Assembly (NCBI GenBank): GCA_003576535.1
Contig: QXCQ01000206.1
Span: 1 to 39,059 of the forward strand
Reading direction: 5' to 3'
DNA from: Nakamurella silvestris
GTDB taxonomy: Bacteria > Actinomycetota > Actinomycetes > Mycobacteriales > Nakamurellaceae
Length of the DNA: 39,059 bases
Position numbers and translations under genes: made by a program. A model generated the notes under the pieces. It saw only the letters and a program-made list of their open reading frames with translations, did no database searches and was not told the origin of the DNA. This document shows, one piece after another, positions 7,530 to 15,931 of the stretch (its first letter is position 1; every line of letters begins with the position of its first letter).

Positions 7530-7545
7530 CATATTGGGAGAACCC

Positions 7546-7917
7546 ATGACCGTCTACCAACCCGCCGATGCCACCGTCTTCCGGATGCACGGCAGTTCCT
7601 TCACCTCCTACACCAGCCCGACCAGGGGCCAGACCCAGCTCTGCGCCTGGCGGCTGGACATCGAACCGGGTCAGATCGGCACCACCCACCAGGTGTCCCA
7701 CGAGGAGGTGCTGCTGGTCCTGGCCGGGTCGGCAACCGTCGTCGTCGACACGGACATCCGGACGGTGACCACCGGGGAGGTCATCGCTTTCCCCGCCTCG
7801 GCATGGGTTCGGATCTCGACCGAGGACGAACCGTTCGCCGCCTGGGTCACCACCACTGCGGGGCTGACGGCGATCACCGTCGACGGCGAACGGATCCAAC
7901 CACCCTGGGCCAACTGA
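7546..7917 (+). CDS. Cupin-domain protein
   Basis: A 123-residue single-cupin protein. The first cupin motif is partly visible (GTTHQVSHEEVLLVLAGSA, with a His and two Glu), followed by the second half (TTGEVIAFPASAWVRIS). The usual HxH pair is reduced to a single His (THQVSHEE gives TxxxxHEE), so the metal site may differ. The ATG at 7546 has GGGAG five bases upstream. It is divergent from the MarR regulator across the operator array, so it is the likely regulated target. Possible roles are a small-molecule binding protein, an isomerase, or a dioxygenase for the compound sensed by MarR. The substrate is unknown. Confidence 0.82.
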   Translation: MTVYQPADATVFRMHGSSFTSYTSPTRGQTQLCAWRLDIEPGQIGTTHQVSHEEVLLVLAGSATVVVDTDIRTVTTGEVIAFPASAWVRISTEDEPFAAWVTTTAGLTAITVDGERIQPPWAN

Positions 7918-7943
7918 CGAAAGGTTCGTCCCGCGAGGCAGTG

Positions 7944-9512
7944 TCAGCCGTAGGTCTTTCGAAACCACTGCGCCCAGGCGTGTGTCACCGACTCGACCGG
8001 CAGGGTGTCCACCAGCTCGCCCGTCCGCGATCTCGCCCCGTCGGGATCGGGCACACAGCCGAAGAGGTTGGCCGCGCGGTAGGCACATTCGGCCGCCTCG
8101 AAGGTGGCCGGCAGACCGTACTCGAGAGCGAGGTAACTGTAGGCGGAGGCCGCCACGTCATAGGCGAAGGCTGCCACCTCCACATCGTCCGAACGCAGCT
8201 GGTCGGCGGTCGGCAGGTCCCCGGTGAAGGAATCGCGGACGAGCTCGGGGGTGATGTTCCACGCCTGTTCGGGGGTACCGATCACCGGACCGGTCGCGCC
8301 CGGGTGGTCGGTGGTGAAGATCTGCGCGACCATCTCGGCGATCCCCTCGTACACGTAGGGGTGGTTGCTGATCAACGGGGAGGTCCGCACCTGCCGGTCG
8401 AAGGCGTAGTGCACCAGCTCGTGGACGAGGGTGGGCTCCAACCACCCGACGTCGTCCAGCAGCGCCACCATGCGGGAGCCCTGAAATGGTCGGCCGGACA
8501 CCAGATCCGGGTCACGACCCTCATAGCCGTTGCCCGGGGTCACATAGGCGACGACACCTCCCCCCAGTCCACGGTCACCGCCGTCGCGCACCGGGGAGAA
8601 CCAGTCGAGCATCCGGTCGTCGTCGTCGGTGACGAACAGGACCACCCCGCCGCCCGAGGAGAGCAGATCGTTGACCGGGTCGAAGGGTTCGGTCACCTCG
8701 AGCAGGAAATCCCTGGTCCAGGCGGTGGCGCGGTCCAGCCGGGACACGACCGGTCGAGCGCTCTCGACCTCGTCGGGATAGGCCACCACCACCCCGTCCT
8801 TGGCCGGCAGCACCTCGAGGGTGCACAGGCAGTCCCAGGGGGTGTGTTCCAAGGAGGTCCACCCGGTGACCGTCAGAGCCTTCGATTCGCGGTCGTAGGC
8901 GACCTTCCACTGGTACAGGGCCGTGGGCACCACCTGCCGTCCGAGAGGGTCGACCCCGTCGCCGGGGAAGTGCGCACCGGCCGCGACGTTCCACAGGTGG
9001 CCCGTGCCGTCCTCGTCCAAGGTGACCATGTTGTCCAGGTTCGACCCGTCGTCCACCAGACTGACGGCACCACCGTCGAAACCGATGGCGTCGAGGTTGT
9101 CCCACCAGAAGGTGGCCCGCCGCCGGGCCTCCCCGGAGAAATGCCCCTGGAAGGCGTCACGGTCGTGGGCCTGCAAGGCGTCGGTCAGCGTCTCGAGCAG
9201 ATCGGAGGCATCCACCTGCAGCGCGTCGTCGTCGAATTCCTCGTTCACCTCGACCGATTCCATCGGCTCCGGAATCGCCGGCGGCCCCGCCGGTTCCGGA
9301 TACACCTGCGGCAGGTCCTCGGGTGGGTTCTCCTCCGGCGCGGACGTGCTCGGACCCGTGGGCGGGGCCCAGAGGTGGGGCGGGGCCACGACCGCGGGCC
9401 GGTCGCCGACGGGGTCGTTCAACGCCCGTCCGGCCACCTCGGCGGTGCACGAGCTCAGCATCGCTGCGAGCATCACCCCGGCAGCGACCCGACGTGCCTT
9501 GCGGTGCCGCAC
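7944..9512 (-). CDS. Secreted lipoprotein with HExxH zinc-peptidase motif
   Basis: About 522 residues. From the GTG at 9512 the signal peptide is short, basic and then hydrophobic, with lipobox MLSSC (Cys at 22); an ATG at 9554 would add 14 residues. A Pro-rich linker (about 30-90) is followed by an NTF2-like region (DLLETLTDALQAHDRDAFQG) and a C-terminal peptidase-like domain. That domain has HELVH at 364-368 and YEGIAE about 20 residues later, the layout of gluzincin (peptidase MA) families with a downstream Glu ligand. It is expected on the outer membrane face. Substrate unknown. It ends 26 bp from the cupin stop (convergent). Confidence 0.82.
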   Translation of the reverse strand: MRHRKARRVAAGVMLAAMLSSCTAEVAGRALNDPVGDRPAVVAPPHLWAPPTGPSTSAPEENPPEDLPQVYPEPAGPPAIPEPMESVEVNEEFDDDALQVDASDLLETLTDALQAHDRDAFQGHFSGEARRRATFWWDNLDAIGFDGGAVSLVDDGSNLDNMVTLDEDGTGHLWNVAAGAHFPGDGVDPLGRQVVPTALYQWKVAYDRESKALTVTGWTSLEHTPWDCLCTLEVLPAKDGVVVAYPDEVESARPVVSRLDRATAWTRDFLLEVTEPFDPVNDLLSSGGGVVLFVTDDDDRMLDWFSPVRDGGDRGLGGGVVAYVTPGNGYEGRDPDLVSGRPFQGSRMVALLDDVGWLEPTLVHELVHYAFDRQVRTSPLISNHPYVYEGIAEMVAQIFTTDHPGATGPVIGTPEQAWNITPELVRDSFTGDLPTADQLRSDDVEVAAFAYDVAASAYSYLALEYGLPATFEAAECAYRAANLFGCVPDPDGARSRTGELVDTLPVESVTHAWAQWFRKTYG

Positions 9513-9833
9513 GGTCTCCCCCGCTCTCCCCTGCTCGCAGGTTGGTCCCATCATCCCATCCGGACTCTGCGGGTAGGGACGTACGAGACACCCCGCCCGT
9601 CACGCGGGCGGACCCCGGACCGCGCGATCCGGACGGCGGTCGGCCCGATTCCCTCCGTCGACCGCCGGCCGCCCACCACCGGCGACCGGCCGAACTCGCG
9701 ACACCCCCATCGAAGAGATTGTTGGACGCACGTTCGAATCACCATCTATGATGTGGCGGTACCATGCAGAGCGTTCGGTAAGTCACGGGAGGGGACCGCA
9801 GGTCATGTCACGTTCGAGGTTTCCGGCAGGGAC
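9513..9833. other. Intergenic region upstream of the PDDEXK gene
   Basis: No convincing gene. A possible promoter for the nuclease gene is TTGGAC (9722-9727) with TATGAT (9747-9752), but the 19-bp spacing is long. Sequence before ~9700 is GC-rich and featureless. Confidence 0.4.
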
Positions 9834-10910
9834 ATGGTGATGCCGGAGGTGACCCGTCACTCGACCTCGGAGCTGCCTGTCGGCTACCGGGAGTTCCTGA
9901 GCCAGGTCAAGGCCGAGGTGAAAGGTGCCCGGATCCGCGCGGCCAGGTCGGTCAACACCGAGGTGATCGAACTCTACTGGCGGATCGGCAAGCTCATTCT
10001 GGCCCGCCAGGAGGAACAGGGCTGGGGAACCGGTGTCATCAGCCGACTGTCGGCCGACCTCCGACACGAGTTCCCCGGGATGAGGGGATTCGCCCAGCGG
10101 AGCCTGGTCTACATGCGTACGTTCGCAGCCGCGTGGCCGGAGCCAATTGCGCAAGGACCCCTTGCGCAATTGCCGTGGAGTCACATCACGACCCTGTTGG
10201 ACAAGGTCAAGGATCCGGACGTCCGCACCTGGTACGAACTGGAGGACCTTCGCAACGGCTGGTCCGCCGCTGTGCTGGCACACCACATCACCAACGACAG
10301 GCATACGCGGGTCGGCGGGGCGCCGAACAACTTCCTCGAACTCCTGGCGCCGGCCGAATCCGACCAGACGCGCGAGCTGTTGCAGGATCCCTACGATCTG
10401 GACTTCCTCGCACTGGATCCCGACCACACCGAACGGGATCTGGAGGCCGCCCTGGTCGGTCGTCTCACCTGTTTTCTGGCCGAACTCGGGTCCGGGTTCG
10501 CGTTCGTGGGCCGTCAGTACAAGCTCTCGGTGGGCAGCAGCGACTACTTCATCGACCTCCTCTTCTACCATCTCGCGCTGCGGCGCTTTGTGGTGTTCGA
10601 ATTGAAAGCCGTTGCAGCGCAGCCTGAACACGTGGGGAAGCTGAACTTCTATGTCAACGCCGTCGACGATTTCCTCCGCCGGCCGCAGTACGGCGACGGC
10701 ACCACCATAGGAATACTGCTGGCGGCGGACCGCGATGACGTGGCGGTCCAGTACGCCTTGCGCGGGTTGCAGACACCCCTGGCGATCTCGACCTACACGA
10801 ACCACCGGGCACTGCCCGACGAGGTCCGGCCGGTCCTGCCGAGCGTCGACGAGCTCACCGAGGTCGTCCGCGACATCCGGATCAACCGGTCGCCGGTGGC
10901 GAAAGAATAG
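9834..10910 (+). CDS. PDDEXK nuclease domain protein (YhcG/DUF1016 family)
   Basis: A 358-residue protein from the ATG at 9834 (weak AGGGA upstream). The N-terminal DUF1016 domain (about 15-150) has the typical YREFLSQVKAEVKGARIRAA, ELYWRIGKLI, LSADLRHEFPGMRGFAQRSL and AQLPWSH blocks. The C-terminal PDDEXK nuclease domain (about 190-345) has YFIDLLFYH with Asp241 and FELKA with Glu256/Lys258, plus GKLNFYVNAVDD. Family members occur next to type I restriction systems and in defence islands, and the family resembles Holliday-junction or restriction-type nucleases. Here it stands alone, with no methylase or specificity subunit nearby. The open frame continues upstream opposite the lipoprotein gene, but that part is not coding. 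Confidence 0.92.
   Translation: MVMPEVTRHSTSELPVGYREFLSQVKAEVKGARIRAARSVNTEVIELYWRIGKLILARQEEQGWGTGVISRLSADLRHEFPGMRGFAQRSLVYMRTFAAAWPEPIAQGPLAQLPWSHITTLLDKVKDPDVRTWYELEDLRNGWSAAVLAHHITNDRHTRVGGAPNNFLELLAPAESDQTRELLQDPYDLDFLALDPDHTERDLEAALVGRLTCFLAELGSGFAFVGRQYKLSVGSSDYFIDLLFYHLALRRFVVFELKAVAAQPEHVGKLNFYVNAVDDFLRRPQYGDGTTIGILLAADRDDVAVQYALRGLQTPLAISTYTNHRALPDEVRPVLPSVDELTEVVRDIRINRSPVAKE
10144..10172. repeat. Perfect 13-bp inverted repeat inside the nuclease gene
   Basis: CAATTGCGCAAGG (10144-10156), three bases, then its exact complement (10160-10172). It encodes the IAQGPLAQLP loop between the two conserved blocks of the DUF1016 domain. It may be an RNA hairpin, a protein-binding site, or a product of the repeated Ala-Gln codons. 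Confidence 0.7.
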
Positions 10911-10932
10911 AGACGCCCGGAACTGTGGGGCA

Positions 10933-10971
10933 CCTCGTCCGACGCGCCAGATCGACACGCGCCGGACGAGG
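10933..10971. terminator. Bidirectional terminator hairpin
   Basis: CCTCGTCCGACGCG (10933-10946) pairs with 10958-10971, one mismatch in 14, with an 11-base loop. It lies between the convergent nuclease and aldo/keto reductase genes. Confidence 0.65.
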
Positions 10972-11003
10972 CAACCGGAGGTACCGGGTCGGTCGACGCA
11001 GGG

Positions 11004-11864
11004 TCAGGAACCGATGGCCGACAGGGCCTGGAAGTCCTCGTCGGAGAGGACGATCTCGGCGGCGGCGACATTGTCCTGAAGGTGCGCGACGGTGGAGGTG
11101 CCCGGGATCGGCAGGATCACCGGGGAACGGCGCAGCAGCCAGGCAAGGGCGAGCTGCGAGGGAGTCGCATCGAGCCTGGCCGCGATCTCCTGCAGCGGGC
11201 CACCCGGCCGGGCGAGCGCGCCGGTGGCCAGTGGGAACCACGGGATGAAGGCGATCTGATGTTCCGTCGAGTAGTCGAGCAGTTCCTCGGACTTGCGGTC
11301 CGTCAGGTTGAACAGGTTCTGCACCGAGGCGATCGTGGCGACCTCACGCGCCGCCTCGACCTCGGCCACACTCACCTCGGACAGACCGATGTGCCTGATC
11401 TTGCCCTCCTGTTGCAGCAGGGCGAGTTCGCCGACCTGGTCGGCCAGCGGAACCTGGGGGTCGATCCGGTGCAGCTGGAACAGGTCGATCCGTTCCAGAC
11501 CCAGGTTGCGCAGGCTCAGTTCGGCCTGCTGGCGCAGGTACTCGGGCCGGCCGACCGGGTGCCACTGGCCCGGCCCGGTACGGGTCAGACCTGCCTTGGT
11601 CGCGATCACCAGGTCGTCGGTGTACGGGTGCAGTGCTTCCTTGATCAGCTGTTCGGCGACCACCGGACCGTAGGAGTCCGCGGTGTCGATGAAGTTCACC
11701 CCGAGTTCGACGGACCGGCGCAGGACCCGCACGGCCTCGGCAGGATCCTTCGGATCCCCCCAGACACCCTCGCCGGTCAACTGCATGGTCCCGTACCCGA
11801 GCCGGTTGACGGGCAGGTCCCCGCCGAGGGAGAAGGTTCCGGATTTCGACGCAGTGGTGGTCAT
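11004..11864 (-). CDS. Aldo/keto reductase
   Basis: A 286-residue NADPH-dependent oxidoreductase of the AKR (beta/alpha)8 fold. The catalytic tetrad is visible: Asp and Tyr in [10 protein letters not shown], Lys in VIATKAG and His in LFQLHRID. The C-terminal cofactor motif is [13 protein letters not shown] ([19 protein letters not shown]). It reduces aldehydes or ketones; the natural substrate is not evident. Two ATGs are adjacent: the one at 11864 has AGGAG five bases upstream, while the one at 11867 is only two bases from it, so I chose 11864. It follows the LacI gene on the same strand after 90 bp and could be co-transcribed with it. Confidence 0.93.
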   Translation of the reverse strand: MTTTASKSGTFSLGGDLPVNRLGYGTMQLTGEGVWGDPKDPAEAVRVLRRSVELGVNFIDTADSYGPVVAEQLIKEALHPYTDDLVIATKAGLTRTGPGQWHPVGRPEYLRQQAELSLRNLGLERIDLFQLHRIDPQVPLADQVGELALLQQEGKIRHIGLSEVSVAEVEAAREVATIASVQNLFNLTDRKSEELLDYSTEHQIAFIPWFPLATGALARPGGPLQEIAARLDATPSQLALAWLLRRSPVILPIPGTSTVAHLQDNVAAAEIVLSDEDFQALSAIGS

Positions 11865-11954
11865 CATGTCTCCTAGAAGAAGTTTGTCCGTACGGGGACG
11901 TGCAACGCCGCCCCGGCCCGAACCCTTCCCGGCAGCGGACCCGGCCCGGCCGAT

Positions 11955-12962
11955 CTATCTCACACGCGCCGACGCCGAGGACTGGCGGACCTCCAGGCGC
12001 GGCGGGATCCGAACCGATGCCACAGCCTCTCCGGACAGTCGGGCAAGAGCCATTTGGACCGCTGTCCGGCCGACCTCCCGCAGATCGTTGTGCACCGTCG
12101 AGATCGGGGTGTGCAGCCGCGCCGTCACCGGGTCGCCGTTGTACCCGACCAGCGCGATGTCGCGGCCGATTTCCAGGCCTGCCCGGGTGATGGCGCTGGC
12201 CGCGCCGACGGCGCTGTAGTCGTTGACGGCGAATACCGCGCTCACCCGGTCCGCCCCCCGGGCCAGCAGGTCGGCCATCGCGGTGTACCCGTCGTCCACC
12301 TGCAGGCCCGCCGGAACCACGGTGACCTCCGATCCCGAACCCTGGACGCCGGCGAGGAAACCGTCGACCCGGTCCCGGATGGAGGGGATCAGCGTACGGT
12401 CACCCAGTACGGCGAACCGACGGTGTCCCCGTTCCACCAGATGGTCGGCCACCTGCCTCCCGCCGGAGATGTCGTCGGCGGACACACTCAGGTGTTCACC
12501 GGATCTGCGCAGGGCCATCACGATCGGGACCTCACCCGTCGCCGGAACCGGCTGTCCGATGAGCGAATCCGCGAGGATGACCGCGTCGACCCGGCGCCCG
12601 AGGTAGGCCCCGACGGCAGCGTCGCGAATGACCGGGTCGGAGGCGGTGGAGGCGACCACGGCGAGATAACCCGACGCCCGGGACTCCTGCTCCACCCCGT
12701 CGAAGAGGGCAGCCATGGCCGCATCGGTGATCGTCGGGACCAGTACCCCGAGCAGCCGGGAACGGCCGCCCCGGAGTGTCGCAGCCACGAGATCGGGCCG
12801 GTACCCCAGACGGGCGGCCACCTCCCTGACGTGTTCGATCGTCCGCTCGCTGACCCGGTCCGTCCGACCCTGGAGGGCGCGCGAGACCGTCGAGCTGTCC
12901 AGTCCCGCGGCGGCGGCGACGTCGGCCATGGTCACGGTGCTGCGGCGGGTGCTGCCTGCCAT
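11955..12962 (-). CDS. LacI family transcriptional regulator (of the ALDH operon)
   Basis: A 335-residue regulator. The LacI helix-turn-helix is at about 10-55 (VTMADVAAAAGLDSSTVSRAL, then SERTIEHVREVAARLGYRPD). A periplasmic-binding-protein-like sensor domain follows (LLGVLVPTITDAAMAALFDG, GRRVDAVILADS, SAVFAVNDYSAVGA). The ATG at 12962 has GGAGG four bases upstream. It is transcribed away from the aldehyde dehydrogenase operon, and a perfect palindrome with the central CG typical of LacI operators lies at that operon's promoter. The ligand is probably a metabolite of that pathway. Confidence 0.93.
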   Translation of the reverse strand: MAGSTRRSTVTMADVAAAAGLDSSTVSRALQGRTDRVSERTIEHVREVAARLGYRPDLVAATLRGGRSRLLGVLVPTITDAAMAALFDGVEQESRASGYLAVVASTASDPVIRDAAVGAYLGRRVDAVILADSLIGQPVPATGEVPIVMALRRSGEHLSVSADDISGGRQVADHLVERGHRRFAVLGDRTLIPSIRDRVDGFLAGVQGSGSEVTVVPAGLQVDDGYTAMADLLARGADRVSAVFAVNDYSAVGAASAITRAGLEIGRDIALVGYNGDPVTARLHTPISTVHNDLREVGRTAVQMALARLSGEAVASVRIPPRLEVRQSSASARVR

Positions 12963-13127
12963 CTGTCCTCCCTCGTGCGGTGGTACAGCCTTCGCCCGAC
13001 AGCTCTTGCGTCGGCACAACCATGCGTGTGACCCTGCGCCGGCCCGCCTGACGGGTGCCCGGCAGCCGGTCGGGCCACGTGGGTGGGGCCATTGCATTCC
13101 TACCCGCCATCTCCTAGCGTAAGGCCA

Positions 13128-13143
13128 TGCCAATCGATTGGCA
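13128..13143. promoter_or_regulatory. LacI-type operator, perfect 16-bp palindrome
   Basis: TGCCAATCGATTGGCA is exactly self-complementary, with a central CG, about 37 bp before the likely ALDH start and 166 bp from the LacI start. It most likely represses the ALDH operon when LacI is bound. Confidence 0.75.
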
Positions 13144-13179
13144 GACGGGCGGCGCGGCCCGACCCGAAACGGACCACGG

Positions 13180-14661
13180 ATGTCGAAGGCGGACCACGGA
13201 ATGAACCAGGCTCGACCCGCACCCAGGGAGACCACCCACGGATCCTGGATCGACGGAGGGTGGATCGACGGCGACAGCAGCTTCGCCGTGCGCAACCCCG
13301 CAACGGGAGCCACCATCACCCACCTGCCCGCAGCCGGCAGCGAGGACGTCGATCGTGCGGTCCTGGCCGCACGATCGGCTTTCACCGCCCACCGCCGGGC
13401 CACCCCCGGGGTCCGCGCCGGCTGGTGCTTCTCCGCCGCCGCCTCCATCGAGAGCCACGCCGACCTCCTCGCCCGGGAACTGACCCTGGAACACGGCAAA
13501 CCACTGGCCGACGCCCGGGCCGAGGTCGCCTCGGCGGCCAACGGTTTCCGGGTTGCCGCAGCTGCGGTGCTCTCCGACACGGGGATCACCCCACAGGTCG
13601 CCGACCCCGGCAAACGCATCATCACCCGGCGGGAGCCGCTCGGGGTCTGGGCCGTCATCACCCCGTGGAACTTCCCGCTGAACATTCCGGTGGAGTACAT
13701 CGGCCCGGCCATTTCCACCGGGAATGCCGTTGTCTGGAAACCCGCCCCGACCACGGCGCGGATCGCAGCCCTGTTCAAGAAGGTCCTGCTGGAATCCGAC
13801 CTGCCGGCCGAGCTGATCCAGTTGGTCGTCACGGACGAGATCGAGGTCGCCCGCCACCTGAGCGCCCACCCCGGCATCGACGCCGTCGGCTTCACCGGTG
13901 GTTCCGCTGCAGGCAGGGCCATCGAGCACGCGGCCTGGGACAAACATCTGCTGCTCGAGCTCGGCGGGAACACCCCGATCCTGGTCCTGGATGATGCCGA
14001 CCTGGACGTGGCAGCGAAAGCCATTGCCGCATCGGCCTTCTGGAATGCAGGTCAGGTGTGCAGCGCCGCCGGGAAGATCCTGGCCACCACCAGGACAGCA
14101 CGTGAACTGGCGAACCGGATCGCCGGCCATGCCGACGATCTCGTCGCCGGGGATCCGCTGGACCCACGGACGGGTCTGGGCCCCTTGCACATCCCGTCCT
14201 CCGTCGACCGGATCCAGCGTCACGTCGACGACGCCGTGTCCCGCGGCGCGGAACTGATCACCGGCGGGGCCGTCGATACCGGTGCCGGGGTCGGCCCCTT
14301 CTACCGGCCCACCGTCCTGCTCGACATCTCCCACGAGTCGCTGGTGTTCACCGAGGAGACCTTCGGCCCGGTCGCCGCGATCTCGGTCCTGGAGGACGAA
14401 AGCCGACTGCTCGCTGCCGCCAACGCCGGCGACTACGGACTGGTCGGGGCCGTGTTCACCCGGTCCGTCGACCGCGCCTTCGAGTACGCCGAGGGACTGG
14501 ACGTCGGCCTCGTGGTGGTCAACGACACCAGCAACTACTGGGAACTCACCATCGCCTTCGGCGGTGCCCACGGGCGCTCCTCCGGCCGCGGCAGGCTCGG
14601 CGGTGCCTATGCCCTGCAGGAGTTCACCCAGATCAGAACCATCGCCCTGGACGTCGGCTGA
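13180..14661 (+). CDS. NAD(P)-dependent aldehyde dehydrogenase
   Basis: A 493-residue ALDH superfamily enzyme. Landmarks: ITPWNFPLN (cofactor region), WKPAPTT, FTGGSAAGRAI, LELGGNTPILV with general-base Glu260, GQVCSAAG with the catalytic Cys294, and EETFGPVAAI near the end. It oxidises an aldehyde to the acid; the subfamily (semialdehyde or betaine-aldehyde type) cannot be fixed by eye. Start choice is uncertain: ATGs at 13180 and 13201 both follow a repeated CGGACCACGG and neither has a strong ribosome site. The stop overlaps the next start (TGATG), so the three enzymes form one operon under the LacI operator. Confidence 0.92.
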   Translation: MSKADHGMNQARPAPRETTHGSWIDGGWIDGDSSFAVRNPATGATITHLPAAGSEDVDRAVLAARSAFTAHRRATPGVRAGWCFSAAASIESHADLLARELTLEHGKPLADARAEVASAANGFRVAAAAVLSDTGITPQVADPGKRIITRREPLGVWAVITPWNFPLNIPVEYIGPAISTGNAVVWKPAPTTARIAALFKKVLLESDLPAELIQLVVTDEIEVARHLSAHPGIDAVGFTGGSAAGRAIEHAAWDKHLLLELGGNTPILVLDDADLDVAAKAIAASAFWNAGQVCSAAGKILATTRTARELANRIAGHADDLVAGDPLDPRTGLGPLHIPSSVDRIQRHVDDAVSRGAELITGGAVDTGAGVGPFYRPTVLLDISHESLVFTEETFGPVAAISVLEDESRLLAAANAGDYGLVGAVFTRSVDRAFEYAEGLDVGLVVVNDTSNYWELTIAFGGAHGRSSGRGRLGGAYALQEFTQIRTIALDVG

Positions 14662-15908
14662 TGCGGGTCAGCGCGCCCCTGGCCGAACGGATCGAGTTCG
14701 ATCTCGACACCCTCGCCGGCATCGTCGACACCGACCGGTCCGGGTGGACCAGGACCGCCTTGAGCCAGGTCGACAACGACGGCAGGTACGAGGTGCTGCG
14801 GATGATGCGCGGGGCCGGGCTGGTCGCCGACATCGACGGCGCGGGAAATGTGATCGGCCGCCTTCCGGGGCGTCGCTCCGGGCGCAGCCTGATGATCGGC
14901 TCCCATGTCGACACGGTTGACGGCGGTGGACGTTTCGACGGCAACATCGGAGTGGTCGGCGCGATCGAGATGGTGCGATCCTTCCGGGAGGCCGATGTCC
15001 AGCTCGACCACGAACTGGTGGTGGTCGCCTTCTTCAGCGAGGAGCCCAATCGGTTCGGCCTGAGCTGCATCGGCTCCCGGGCGATGACCGGCCGGTTGCG
15101 GCCCGCCGACCTGGACCGCACCGACGGCCACGGACTGCGGTTCGGCGACGCGCTCCCCACCGCCGGGATCGACCCTTCTCGGATCCTGTCCTGCGCCATG
15201 GACCTGTCCACCGTCGACGCCTTCGTCGAACTGCACATCGAGCAGGGCCCGTACCTGGAATCCCACGGCAGCCAGATCGGACTCGTCGAGACCATCACCG
15301 GGATATCCCGTTTCCGGGCGTTGTTCGGCGGTCGGCGCGACCATGCCGGTACCACCGGCATGGACGTCCGCCGCGATGCCGGGTGCGCCGCGGCCGGTAC
15401 GGTGCTCGCGGTCGAGCGGATCGCGTCACAGTCCCTGCACGGCAAGGGAACCACCGGCAGCCTCACCTTCACCCCCGAGGCGGTCAACGTGGTGACCGAA
15501 CGCGCCGAGATGGTCGGGGAGTTCCGCGGACCCGAGTCCGGGTGGCTGCGGCACGCCTGCGAAACGCTGACCGAGGCGGCACATCTGGAAGGTTCGGCCA
15601 GGAACGTCACGGTGGACGTGGAATGGCTCCCGCAGCAGGAACCGGTACCCATGAACGAGAGACTGCTCGACGTCTGCGCAGCGGCGGTGGACGAGCTGGG
15701 CTTCCGGCGTTCGACCCTGTTCAGCGGTGCCGAACACGATGCGGCGATCATGGCACAGGTGGTACCGACGGCCATGTTGTTCGTCCCCTCTGTCGCCGGC
15801 CGCAGTCATTGCCCGGAGGAGCTGACCGAGCTGAACGACATCACCGCCGGCACCACGGCACTGGCACACACCATTTTCCGCATCGACCGATTCGATCGCC
15901 CAGCGTGA
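14661..15908 (+). CDS. M20-family Zn hydrolase (N-carbamoyl-amino-acid hydrolase / allantoate amidohydrolase type)
   Basis: A 415-residue two-metal amidohydrolase of the hydantoinase/carbamoylase family. Metal-site motifs: GSHVDTVDGGGRFDG (His, Asp), AFFSEEPNRFGLSCIGS (Glu pair), ELHIEQGPYL (His) and the C-terminal SGAEHDAAIMA and SHCPEE blocks. Family members split carbamoyl groups from N-carbamoyl amino acids, or allantoate or ureidoglycolate, releasing ammonia and CO2. It overlaps the ALDH stop and precedes the PLP enzyme by 23 bp. The substrate is probably a ureido intermediate of the same pathway; this is inference. Confidence 0.9.
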   Translation: MRVSAPLAERIEFDLDTLAGIVDTDRSGWTRTALSQVDNDGRYEVLRMMRGAGLVADIDGAGNVIGRLPGRRSGRSLMIGSHVDTVDGGGRFDGNIGVVGAIEMVRSFREADVQLDHELVVVAFFSEEPNRFGLSCIGSRAMTGRLRPADLDRTDGHGLRFGDALPTAGIDPSRILSCAMDLSTVDAFVELHIEQGPYLESHGSQIGLVETITGISRFRALFGGRRDHAGTTGMDVRRDAGCAAAGTVLAVERIASQSLHGKGTTGSLTFTPEAVNVVTERAEMVGEFRGPESGWLRHACETLTEAAHLEGSARNVTVDVEWLPQQEPVPMNERLLDVCAAAVDELGFRRSTLFSGAEHDAAIMAQVVPTAMLFVPSVAGRSHCPEELTELNDITAGTTALAHTIFRIDRFDRPA

Positions 15909-15931
15909 GCTGCGCGGGCCAAGGAGAACCC

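Noticed and set aside
9728-9745. GTTCGAATC, resembling a tRNA T-loop or an attachment site
   Set aside because: The bases on either side cannot pair as a T-stem and no other tRNA part is nearby.
7803-9833. Upstream in-frame extension of the PDDEXK gene across the lipoprotein gene
   Set aside because: The extension lies antisense to a well-supported lipoprotein gene and has no recognisable domain; family length fits the start at 9834.
12963-14024. Minus-strand open frame continuing upstream of the LacI gene opposite the ALDH gene
   Set aside because: LacI has a GGAGG-preceded ATG at 12962 and its family N-terminus starts there; the extension is antisense to ALDH.
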